29,461 nt of DNA from the NCBI GenBank assembly GCA_015257605.1, contig JABZJV010000003.1:1-29461 (forward strand), given 5' to 3'. Each line of letters starts with the position of its first letter. The first letter of the stretch is position 1. Both the position numbers and the translations under genes were made by a program. This document shows positions 1 to 5,649 of this stretch, piece by piece. The notes beneath the pieces were generated by a model, which saw only the letters and a list, made by a program, of their open reading frames with translations, searched no databases and was not told the DNA's origin. Source of the DNA: Nanosynbacter sp. Lineage in GTDB: Bacteria; Patescibacteriota; Saccharimonadia; Saccharimonadales; Saccharimonadaceae.

Positions 1-137
1 GTATCGTCGTCATGACAAATTTCGATCAAGACGAGAAAAGCCGCACCGCTTTAGAAAACGATGCCGACGCCTACCTGATTAAGGCTGAAATCACGCCGCG
101 CCGCCTAATCGAAATCATTCAGCAACTCGGCAGCTAG
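1..137 (+). CDS. response regulator receiver domain, C-terminal end (partial)
   Basis: Reading from base 3 gives about 44 codons ending in TAG at 135-137. The peptide reads as the end of a CheY-like receiver: a hydrophobic strand followed by MTNFD, a helix, then DADAYLIKAE, where the lysine stands at the conserved switch position after strand 5, and a last helix IIQQLGS. No DNA-binding domain follows, so the protein ends with the receiver or has its output domain N-terminal. The gene starts outside the window, so its partner kinase and role cannot be seen. Confidence 0.75.
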   Translation, partial: IVVMTNFDQDEKSRTALENDADAYLIKAEITPRRLIEIIQQLGS

Positions 138-163
138 ACAACACCCAGCTCTGCTGCTATAAT
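135..163 (+). promoter_or_regulatory. promoter of tRNA-Glu
   Basis: The -35 box TAGACA (135-140) and -10 box TATAAT (158-163) are 17 bases apart, and the tRNA 5' end is 11 bases further on. The -35 box overlaps the stop codon of the preceding gene. Confidence 0.7.
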
Positions 164-174
164 ATCAACAGTTC

Positions 175-249
175 GGCTCTATCGTCTAGCGGTTAGGACA
201 CCGGGTTCTCATCCCGGCAACCCGGGTTCGATTCCCGGTAGAGTCACCA
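175..249 (+). tRNA. tRNA-Glu (anticodon CTC)
   Basis: This 75-base gene folds as a full cloverleaf. The acceptor GGCTCTA pairs with TAGAGTC. The D arm carries the Glu-type GTCTAGCGGTTAGGAC. The anticodon stem CCGGG/CCCGG encloses loop TTCTCAT with anticodon CTC at 208-210. The T arm has the GGTTCGATTCC core. Discriminator A is at 246 and CCA is encoded at 247-249. It reads GAG codons. Confidence 0.95.
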
Positions 250-262
250 TAAAGGGATTATG

Positions 263-284
263 ATGCTCTTCGGAGTCTTTTTTT
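263..284 (+). terminator. short terminator after tRNA-Glu
   Basis: GCTC-TTCG-GAGT forms a small tetraloop hairpin (265-276) followed by seven T residues (278-284). The stem is short, but its position right after the tRNA and the T run fit an intrinsic terminator. Confidence 0.5.
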
Positions 285-347
285 GTATGTAGATTTAATA
301 TAATGGACCGCTGCATTACCCCCATACTACAATAATCGCCTCGGTGT

Positions 348-353
348 TATAAT
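348..353 (+). promoter_or_regulatory. -10 box giving a leaderless mRNA for the HEPN-like gene
   Basis: TATAAT lies only six bases before the ATG at 360, so a normal +1 would fall on the A of the start codon. No Shine-Dalgarno sequence is present and no clear -35 box is visible. Confidence 0.5.
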
Positions 354-359
354 GAGCGT

Positions 360-1469
360 ATGCAGCAAATAGTCCTAGTTATAAAAGCGCAAACTAGTGG
401 TGAAGTGCAGGATATTTTAGATAGAATAGGAATCAATAAAGATTCTTCTGATAAATGTGAGGCTATATCCGAACAGTTGTTTCTTGTAACAATAAAACGC
501 AGTAAGCAAATAGATCCTCAAATATACGTTAAAATTAATGAAAATCTTAAAATAGGCATATTGAGCGATTCGAGTTCTCGCAAACGGGCAGAAGAAGTTT
601 TCAAGGCTGTCTATGAAGTGGAGATTCAATTACGTAAGTTGCTGCTGTATCTGCCTGATTTAATTGAGGCATATTATGATATTTTATTGCAGCACGGAAA
701 ATATCTAGACAAATGTAAATCAAAGGATACTGAAAATAATTTAATTTTCAAAAAGAATTTAGATACACTGGTTTCTTATTTAACCCTAGGCGAGATAATA
801 GAAATTCTAGGATACGATTTCTCATGGTATTCGCATCAGTTAACTGCTAACGATCTGAATGAGTTACTAAACAATAGCAGCTCTTTTGACGACTTCAAAG
901 CAAAGTTTGGCGAGAAATGCAAAGCTATTATTATCTGGGATGTGATCGCCAAGGAAATCTTGCAAAAGGATATATCTTGGAAGGATATGAAAATCAAGTT
1001 AAATAAGCTGAAGGAGTATAGAGATGCCGCAGCTCACCATAATCATTTTATAGAGAAGAAAAAAGAAAGTGCTATAAAACTAGCTGAGGAAATTAAAAAA
1101 GACATTAAACTTCCAGCGAAGTTGTCATTATCTCCAGAGCAGCAGGCTCAACTACAAATCCTTAATAAACAAATAGTAGATAGTCTAAAAAGTGTACAGA
1201 ATGCATATTTTAACACCGAAGCAATTAGACAAGTAGTAGAATATCAGCAATCTTTAGTATCCAATGTGATCAAAAAGTTTAGTACACCAAGTTGTCTCGA
1301 AATATTAAACAAAGCTTGCCCGACAATTAAAAATATAGACGAGTCACTTCCAAAGCTAACATCTTACATACTCTCTACCCAACACAGCCTTCAATCTTCC
1401 AAGATAGGATTAGGAGATAACAAACATATCAATAGCAAAAGTATTGAGAAAGATACGCCAAATGAATAG
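360..1469 (+). CDS. HEPN-like domain protein of unknown function
   Basis: This 369-residue, mostly helical, Lys/Asn/Ile-rich protein has no signal peptide or membrane segment. Two elements recall HEPN domains: an N-terminal helix around residues 87-96 (EVEIQLRKLL), and around residue 223 the sequence EYRDAAAHHNHF, which carries the R-x4-H motif of HEPN ribonucleases and abortive-infection proteins. The C-terminal third, after about residue 250, is helical with a polar tail. HEPN RNases often act as toxins or phage-defence effectors; that role is inferred from the motif only. The gene is visibly more AT-rich than the tRNA and core genes nearby and sits directly after a tRNA, both common for acquired defence genes. 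The start is chosen because the -10 box makes it leaderless. The HEPN assignment is tentative. Confidence 0.7.
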   Translation: MQQIVLVIKAQTSGEVQDILDRIGINKDSSDKCEAISEQLFLVTIKRSKQIDPQIYVKINENLKIGILSDSSSRKRAEEVFKAVYEVEIQLRKLLLYLPDLIEAYYDILLQHGKYLDKCKSKDTENNLIFKKNLDTLVSYLTLGEIIEILGYDFSWYSHQLTANDLNELLNNSSSFDDFKAKFGEKCKAIIIWDVIAKEILQKDISWKDMKIKLNKLKEYRDAAAHHNHFIEKKKESAIKLAEEIKKDIKLPAKLSLSPEQQAQLQILNKQIVDSLKSVQNAYFNTEAIRQVVEYQQSLVSNVIKKFSTPSCLEILNKACPTIKNIDESLPKLTSYILSTQHSLQSSKIGLGDNKHINSKSIEKDTPNE

Positions 1470-1605
1470 AAAAAGAAAATCTAAAAACTCCAAAAATATT
1501 GACCCAGCTATAGCTCCTATGTATAATCCTAAACATAAAGCGTCCGAGTTCCAGTCACGCCGGAACGAGCTGGGTGTCAAAAACACCACGGGAGTGAAGC
1601 CGTAA
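1462..1605 (+). CDS. possible small basic ORF overlapping the T-box leader
   Basis: Forty-seven codons start at an ATG that overlaps the stop of the HEPN-like gene, suggesting translational coupling. The product starts MNRKRKSKNSKN and is strongly basic. From position 1535 it runs into the T-box repeat and stops at 1603-1605, so its C-terminal half is probably accidental. Joining the flanks across the 1535-5361 cassette gives an alternative in-frame ending (QYIMNGSRVAKINQ, stop) after residue Lys24. That could mean the cassette interrupted a 38-codon gene. It may equally be non-coding. Confidence 0.25.
   Translation: MNRKRKSKNSKNIDPAIAPMYNPKHKASEFQSRRNELGVKNTTGVKP
1499..1527 (+). promoter_or_regulatory. 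promoter of the hisG T-box transcript
   Basis: TTGACC (1499-1504) and TATAAT (1522-1527) are 17 bases apart, a near-consensus sigma-70-type promoter. The +1 should fall about 1533-1536, which is where the inverted repeat and T-box leader begin. Confidence 0.75.
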
Positions 1606-1765
1606 AGTCACACGACCGAAATCGCGATCCATCGTAGAGCCGGTACTGAGCGCTATAATTCAGTAATGAACTATAGAACAAGGATGGGACCGCGGGAGGT
1701 CTCTTTTTTGATCTCTCGTTCCTTGGGTAAATAATATAAATTTATTGTGCCTGAGGAGGTCTTTA
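1535..1765 (+). repeat. left copy of a perfect 231-base inverted repeat
   Basis: Bases 1535-1765 equal the reverse complement of 5131-5361, with no mismatch found when read line by line. A base at p in this copy corresponds to 6896 minus p in the other. The repeat covers the T-box leader from the predicted +1 to the Shine-Dalgarno region, but not the promoters or the coding sequences. Confidence 0.95.
1535..1765 (+). promoter_or_regulatory. T-box riboswitch, probably tRNA-His responsive, upstream of hisG
   Basis: The antiterminator is complete. Helix A1 is CAAGGA (1679-1684) with TCCTTG (1720-1725), the T-box bulge is UGGGACC (1685-1691), and helix A2 is GCGGGAGGTC (1692-1701) with GATCTCTCGT (1710-1719). 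The competing terminator is GGGACC (1686-1691) with GGTCTC (1698-1703), followed by six T residues (1704-1709). In T-boxes the UGGN bases pair with the tRNA 3' end. N is G here, which needs discriminator C73, a hallmark of bacterial tRNA-His. The 5' part holds short hairpins, for example GTTCC (1548-1552) with GGAAC (1562-1566), whose loop contains CAC (1556-1558), a candidate His specifier. A long classical stem I is not obvious. The gene downstream, hisG, agrees with histidine. An SD-masking mode is also possible, because GGGACC could pair with GGTCTT at 1758-1763. Confidence 0.88.
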
Positions 1766-1767
1766 CC

Positions 1768-2649
1768 GTGGATAAGAAATTAAACAAAGAAAACTTAAAA
1801 ATTGCTATTCAAAAAGATGGACGGCTTACCGAAGACTCTCTGAGAACACTGCGGATGATGGGTCTTGAGTTCGAGGTGTATGGCCGTAGACTTTTTGCTG
1901 CATGCCGCAATTATCCAGTTGAAATCTTGTTTTGCCGCGACGATGATATACCTGGCTATATAGAGCGCGGCGTTGTAGACATTGGCATTGTTGGCCAAAA
2001 CGTTTTACGTGAAGCTGGAGTTACTGCTACGCGTGAAGTTCTGCGTCCGGGATTTGGCTATTGTAAGCTTGTTGTCGCTGTTCCTAAAGAATCAAATATT
2101 ACTACGATTAAAGATTTGCAAGGAAAAATAATTGCTACAACTTTCCCAAACACGACTAGAAAATATTTTGCGAAACGCGGTATTGACATTAAAACTACTG
2201 TGATAGCTGGATCGGTTGAAATTACACCTGCACTTGGGGTGGCAGATGCGATTGTTGATATAATGGCTAGCGGCAGCACTCTTTTATTAAATGACCTACG
2301 GCCCATAGAAACAATTCTAGAGACCGAAGCCGTTCTTATTAGAAATGAAAAGAAGCTTTCAAAAGACAAGGAAGGTCTAATTACTCAGATGCTAGTTCGT
2401 CTTGAGTCGGCACTTGCTGCAAGGAATTTGAAGTATATTATGATGAACGCGCCCAAAGAGAATATCGATAAAATTAAAAATATCGCCCCTGGACTTGACG
2501 CTCCAACTGTAGTGGAATTAACGAAGCCCGGTTGGCTGGCCGTACATGCCGTCATGGATGAAGATGAGTTTTGGAAGGTAGCTAACAAATTGAAAAGTCT
2601 TGGCGCGCGCGGGATTCTCGTGTCACCGATTGAAAAAATCATAGCATAA
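1768..2649 (+). CDS. hisG: ATP phosphoribosyltransferase, long form (HisG)
   Basis: HisG catalyses the first step of histidine biosynthesis, joining ATP and PRPP to form phosphoribosyl-ATP. The 293-residue product fits the long HisG type: an N-terminal periplasmic-binding-like fold beginning LKIAIQKDGRLTEDS, the region VVDIGIVGQN, a PRPP-binding stretch around VADAIVDIMASGSTL, and a C-terminal ACT-like regulatory domain of about 75 residues ending ARGILVSPIEKII. The long form needs no HisZ and is usually inhibited by histidine. GTG at 1768 is chosen because GAGGAGGT lies seven bases upstream; the earlier in-frame GTG at 1747 precedes that ribosome site. The gene is AT-rich, heads the T-box-controlled operon, and is followed by hisE nine bases later. 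No other histidine genes apart from hisE are in the window. Confidence 0.95.
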   Translation: MDKKLNKENLKIAIQKDGRLTEDSLRTLRMMGLEFEVYGRRLFAACRNYPVEILFCRDDDIPGYIERGVVDIGIVGQNVLREAGVTATREVLRPGFGYCKLVVAVPKESNITTIKDLQGKIIATTFPNTTRKYFAKRGIDIKTTVIAGSVEITPALGVADAIVDIMASGSTLLLNDLRPIETILETEAVLIRNEKKLSKDKEGLITQMLVRLESALAARNLKYIMMNAPKENIDKIKNIAPGLDAPTVVELTKPGWLAVHAVMDEDEFWKVANKLKSLGARGILVSPIEKIIA

Positions 2650-2658
2650 GGAGGATGT

Positions 2659-2976
2659 ATGACAATTAGAGAATTATACGAAATCATAGAGAGCAGACGC
2701 AATAGCGATGAAAGCATGTCCTACACAAGACAATTATTCGACAGAGGCTTAGATAGGATTATTCAAAAAGTAGGTGAAGAATCAGTTGAAGTTGTGATTG
2801 CTGCAAAGAATGATGAGAATGATGAATTTATTGGCGAGGTTGCCGATTTGGTTTATCACCTCCTAGTTTTGTTGGTTGCCAAAGATATTAACATTACCGA
2901 TATAGAGCGGTACCTTCAAGAACGTCACGATAAGTCACAAATGATATATAGCGAGAGTGTGATAATATCGCCGTAA
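2659..2976 (+). CDS. hisE: phosphoribosyl-ATP pyrophosphatase (HisE)
   Basis: HisE is the second histidine enzyme, hydrolysing phosphoribosyl-ATP to phosphoribosyl-AMP and pyrophosphate. The 105-residue product has the all-alpha MazG/HisE fold. Its signature runs RIIQKVGEESVEVVIAAK, then DEFIGEVADLVYHLLVLL, supplying the E-x-x-E and E-x-x-D metal-binding pairs. The length is right for stand-alone HisE, without a HisI domain. AGGAGG lies just before ATG 2659, directly after the hisG stop. The next enzyme, HisI (cyclohydrolase), is absent nearby, so the local operon stops at phosphoribosyl-AMP. The rest of the pathway is either elsewhere in the genome or missing. Confidence 0.93.
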   Translation: MTIRELYEIIESRRNSDESMSYTRQLFDRGLDRIIQKVGEESVEVVIAAKNDENDEFIGEVADLVYHLLVLLVAKDINITDIERYLQERHDKSQMIYSESVIISP

Positions 2977-3011
2977 GGTTGGACAGCACATTCAAAATTA
3001 AGGAGAGAATA

Positions 3012-3776
3012 ATGTTGGACTCAACAACCACGGCTGTCATCGCTGCTGCGAACGGTAACGGAACGGCAATTGAAGTTATTGCTAGTCCGCTTACCCGTGC
3101 AGAGTATGTTCGTCGAGGACGGATACTAGGAGAGAACACAGAGAGGCTTGGCGCCGAACAGGCCGGTTTTCTCGTGTCGTCGCAAAGCCATTTTGAAATG
3201 GCTGGCGGAGAGTTCTGTGGTAATGCATCGCGGGCGGCTGCTGTGATGTTCTCGAAACTGCAAGGCGCTGATAACGTAGAATTTACGGTATCTGGCTTCA
3301 AAGGTCTCGTTAGCGCGACTGTCGATAGGCGGTCGGATAACGAGTACTATGTCCGATGCAGGTTTCCGGGTATGTCTGTCGGGGTTTACCCTGTCGAAGG
3401 CCATGAACAGACGATAAACATCGTCGATCTTGGTGGCATCGTCCATGTTGTGGTAGAGAGTAGATTCCCAGCTCAAGCAGAGGTCTACCGGGAGACGCAC
3501 CATCAACTGACAGAAGAACTAAGTCTTCGCGAGCGAGACGCCGTTGGGGTGGTCTGGATTGAAAGGAAGGACGATTCTGTTGCGATTCATCCTGTAGTAT
3601 GGGTGAGGAGTATCGATACGTTTTTCTATGAATCATCGTGTGGCTCTGGTACGATTGCGGCGTGTGCTGTAACTGGCGTCTCAGACATCATTCAGCCAAC
3701 CGGTAAGATTATCCGGGCCGAAGTTGACGGTGATTTTGTGACTCTCGAGAGTGATATGGAGGTCGTTCATGATTGA
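3012..3776 (+). CDS. DapF-fold amino-acid racemase, CntK (histidine racemase)-like
   Basis: The 254-residue protein has the two-lobed fold of PLP-independent racemases such as diaminopimelate epimerase. The two catalytic cysteines are visible: Cys69 in GGEFCGNASRA and Cys210 in FYESSCGSGT. These motifs resemble histidine racemase CntK (as I recall it, NEFCGNA and ENSCGSGT) more than DapF (CGNGxRC and ACGTG). Together with the His T-box and hisG, this makes interconversion of L- and D-histidine the most likely reaction, though substrate cannot be read from sequence. ATG 3012 is chosen because AAGGAG lies just upstream; an earlier in-frame TTG at 2979 lacks one. Base composition is more GC-rich than hisG-hisE, hinting at a different origin. 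Alternatives are another DapF-like epimerase or a PhzF-like enzyme. Confidence 0.85.
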   Translation: MLDSTTTAVIAAANGNGTAIEVIASPLTRAEYVRRGRILGENTERLGAEQAGFLVSSQSHFEMAGGEFCGNASRAAAVMFSKLQGADNVEFTVSGFKGLVSATVDRRSDNEYYVRCRFPGMSVGVYPVEGHEQTINIVDLGGIVHVVVESRFPAQAEVYRETHHQLTEELSLRERDAVGVVWIERKDDSVAIHPVVWVRSIDTFFYESSCGSGTIAACAVTGVSDIIQPTGKIIRAEVDGDFVTLESDMEVVHD

Positions 3777-4353
3777 GTATACTATCGCTAGAGATGCAGC
3801 TGATGTGACTGGGTTCACATCTCTGTATCAGGAGGCTTTTGGCGGAGCTCCTTATTTTGAAGTGTATCCGAGATATAGGATACGCAAAGAAATCTGGGGT
3901 CCCCACCTGGAAAGAGGAGTCATAGTTCTTGCAAAGGATGATGGCTCTGTCGTGGGTTTTTGCTGTGCGCTTCCTGTAGACGATGCCCCTGACGATGTTA
4001 GAGAATTTCTGCAAGACTCGCAAGAAATTCTCGCAGATAGCGATCAGATGTGGTATATCTCAGAGTTGGGCGTGGCTTTGAGTCATCGTGGCCGAAAAAT
4101 TGCCTACGCCGTGACTGAGCGATGTCTCTTCGAAGCAAATCGCCTCGGGGGTGTGTATTACGTCATGAGGACGGCAGCCAAGGGATCCAACTCAAAACAC
4201 ATGTTCTTGAGGATGGGGTCTACTGAGATTTCTGAGGTCCAAGACGTGTCGGCTCAGACAGAGAAAAACCACTCCCAGAGTGCCCAGCGAATTTGGCTTT
4301 ACGGCAACTGCAGTTTCGCGCTACAGAACCTTAAAGCTCTCTCCGCCTCCTGA
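3769..4353 (+). CDS. GNAT-family N-acetyltransferase
   Basis: The 194-residue product fits the GNAT fold. The acetyl-CoA-binding motif A is seen as MWYISELGVALSHRGRKIA, with the R-G-R-K-I-A pyrophosphate loop, then a helix and YYVMRTAAKGSN, and a final strand with FLRMGS. ATG 3769 overlaps the racemase stop by eight bases and has GGAGGT seven bases upstream, so it is translationally coupled to the racemase. The acceptor substrate is unknown. Because of the coupling, an amino acid or peptide made or released by the neighbouring enzymes, possibly D-histidine, is a reasonable guess. It is the last gene before a strong hairpin, so it ends the hisG operon. Confidence 0.85.
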   Translation: MIEYTIARDAADVTGFTSLYQEAFGGAPYFEVYPRYRIRKEIWGPHLERGVIVLAKDDGSVVGFCCALPVDDAPDDVREFLQDSQEILADSDQMWYISELGVALSHRGRKIAYAVTERCLFEANRLGGVYYVMRTAAKGSNSKHMFLRMGSTEISEVQDVSAQTEKNHSQSAQRIWLYGNCSFALQNLKALSAS

Positions 4354-4368
4354 CTGACCAACCACCGC

Positions 4369-4410
4369 GGAGCGGCATAGCGATCTTGAAATAGGTCGCT
4401 ATGCCGCTCC
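4369..4410. terminator. bidirectional terminator-like hairpin between convergent operons
   Basis: A perfect 15-bp stem (GGAGCGGCATAGCGA at 4369-4383, its complement at 4396-4410) with a 12-base loop sits between the convergent GNAT and VanX-like genes. There is no long T run, but its strength and position suggest it ends both transcripts. Confidence 0.7.
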
Positions 4411-4415
4411 ATTGC

Positions 4416-5123
4416 TCAATGCGTTGAAATTATATTTATAGTACCATAAATTGCCGCTTTTTTTCCATAAAATGCCGCCCACTCACGGTCGCCGTATGAG
4501 AAGTGCCACCACTCACCGTAGAACGGCGCGAAGCCTTGCGCTGTCATCGCATCGTGCAATATTTTTCTATATGAAGCTTGCTCTGAGGTCACCTCTGCAA
4601 AGGTTTTAATTATGTCTGGATCAGAATAGTCGGATATAGCGTTGCCCATGTCGACAGGATTATTGCTATCATCGACGAGCGTTAAGTCAACTGCTGCACC
4701 CATTGGGTGCCCAGCTACATCAGGTACTGCGATAAAATCGTGGACTAGGCGTATTAAATCATGCTCTGATATACTAGGATTCTCTCTTCGCAGAACCTCT
4801 TTGCGTTCACGAAAGTACTTTTCCTGTACCTTTGGATGGCGAAATCCATAAACAATACGTAGCCGTAAGTTATTAGCGTTTCGCAACTGCTTGTTTACTT
4901 CAGCGAGCTTCTTAGCTACTGTGTTGCGCACTAAAATAGATTCACCAGTATAAGCTTGCATGTCCGATTGCTCGTGTTCGGCTATGATCGACGAATCATA
5001 TTTGCACACACTAACCAGCGGCTCCTGACTATTACCAGGCTTAACACTCGCCATTTCATCGTAAGTCAGAATGTGTCGGTTAATATAATTGGGATTTTCT
5101 TGAATTTGTTTCACTGTGTTCAT
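4416..5123 (-). CDS. VanX-like D-alanyl-D-alanine dipeptidase (peptidase M15 family)
   Basis: The 235-residue protein has the zinc-site pattern of VanX-type M15 peptidases. His139 and Asp146 lie in GHPMGAAVDLTLVD, and Glu204 and His207 in GEWWHF. The conserved arginine that binds the substrate carboxylate is probably Arg95 in YGFRHP. VanX enzymes cleave dipeptides with a D-configured C-terminal residue. No signal peptide or membrane segment is seen, so it probably acts in the cytoplasm. It has its own copy of the His T-box leader and converges on the hisG operon. A role in freeing histidine from small peptides would fit that control; classical D-Ala-D-Ala hydrolysis is the alternative. The repeat supplies the Shine-Dalgarno GGAGGT, 12 bases before this ATG. 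Confidence 0.88.
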   Translation of the reverse strand: MNTVKQIQENPNYINRHILTYDEMASVKPGNSQEPLVSVCKYDSSIIAEHEQSDMQAYTGESILVRNTVAKKLAEVNKQLRNANNLRLRIVYGFRHPKVQEKYFRERKEVLRRENPSISEHDLIRLVHDFIAVPDVAGHPMGAAVDLTLVDDSNNPVDMGNAISDYSDPDIIKTFAEVTSEQASYRKILHDAMTAQGFAPFYGEWWHFSYGDREWAAFYGKKAAIYGTINIISTH

Positions 5124-5130
5124 AATCTGA

Positions 5131-5361
5131 TAAAGACCTCCTCAGGCACAATAAATTTATATTATTTACCCAAGGAACGAGAGATCAAAAAAGAGACCTC
5201 CCGCGGTCCCATCCTTGTTCTATAGTTCATTACTGAATTATAGCGCTCAGTACCGGCTCTACGATGGATCGCGATTTCGGTCGTGTGACTTTACGGCTTC
5301 ACTCCCGTGGTGTTTTTGACACCCAGCTCGTTCCGGCGTGACTGGAACTCGGACGCTTTAT
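5131..5361 (-). repeat. right copy of the perfect 231-base inverted repeat
   Basis: Exact reverse complement of 1535-1765. The two copies face inwards across 3,365 bases, so recombination between them would invert the whole cassette while leaving both operons attached to identical leaders. Confidence 0.95.
5131..5361 (-). promoter_or_regulatory. T-box riboswitch (tRNA-His type) upstream of the VanX-like gene
   Basis: This is the same leader as at hisG, read leftward. The UGGGACC bulge is at 5211-5205, helix A1 is formed by 5217-5212 with 5176-5171, the terminator stem by 5210-5205 with 5198-5193, and the T run is at 5192-5187. The leader ends at the Shine-Dalgarno of the VanX-like gene, so that gene should rise when tRNA-His is uncharged, together with the hisG operon. 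Confidence 0.87.
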
Positions 5362-5366
5362 AGTAC

Positions 5367-5372
5367 ATTATG
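5367..5372 (-). promoter_or_regulatory. -10 box of the VanX-like T-box transcript
   Basis: Read leftward, CATAAT lies five bases before the repeat boundary, placing +1 at about the first base of the repeat. The -35 region is weak. The promoter is outside the repeat and unrelated in sequence to the hisG promoter. Confidence 0.5.
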
Positions 5373-5649
5373 AATGGTAGCAGAGTGGCTAAAATAAATC
5401 AATAATCTGTCTCGGCCGATCCTATTGTGCAGTGAGTTCAATAGACACTTAACGGCTTACGCTCAAATCTTTTTTCTAGTCATGCCACGGAGCGCTAGGT
5501 AGACAAATTACTTTGGTAAGGTATAATTGTAACTAACTAATTATCGCGTTGGCAGCTCGACTAACTACAGAATTACCAAGTACTGTTATCCGAATATCGA
5601 GCGCAAGCCAATTCAAAACATAGGAGGATAGCATCCAAGATTAACCGAA
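5373..5649. other. intergenic region between the T-box cassette and the two-component system
   Basis: No convincing gene is seen. It holds a rightward promoter (separate entry) and an imperfect inverted repeat, TACTTTGGTAA (5509-5519) and TTACCAAGTA (5573-5582), placed around the -10 box. The predicted 5' leader of the response-regulator mRNA is about 115 bases. AGGAGG at 5622-5627 is 22 bases from the ATG, further than usual. Confidence 0.5.
5500..5527 (+). promoter_or_regulatory. promoter of the response regulator-kinase operon
   Basis: TAGACA (5500-5505) and TATAAT (5522-5527) are 16 bases apart. The same -35 hexamer is used by the tRNA-Glu promoter. Confidence 0.65.

Noticed and set aside
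175..249. tRNA-Glu as attachment site of an integrated element
   Set aside because: No second copy of the tRNA 3' end and no integrase gene were seen in the window.
2979..3011. In-frame TTG start 11 codons before the racemase ATG
   Set aside because: AAGGAG sits directly before ATG 3012 and the extra residues are not part of the fold.
3012..3776. Calling the racemase diaminopimelate epimerase (dapF)
   Set aside because: The cysteine motifs (EFCGNA and ESSCGSGT) lack the DapF CGNGxRC form and agree better with CntK; the neighbours concern histidine and not lysine.
1535..5361. Insertion sequence or transposon bounded by inverted repeats
   Set aside because: There is no transposase or integrase inside, no convincing target-site duplication, and the repeats are functional T-box leaders.
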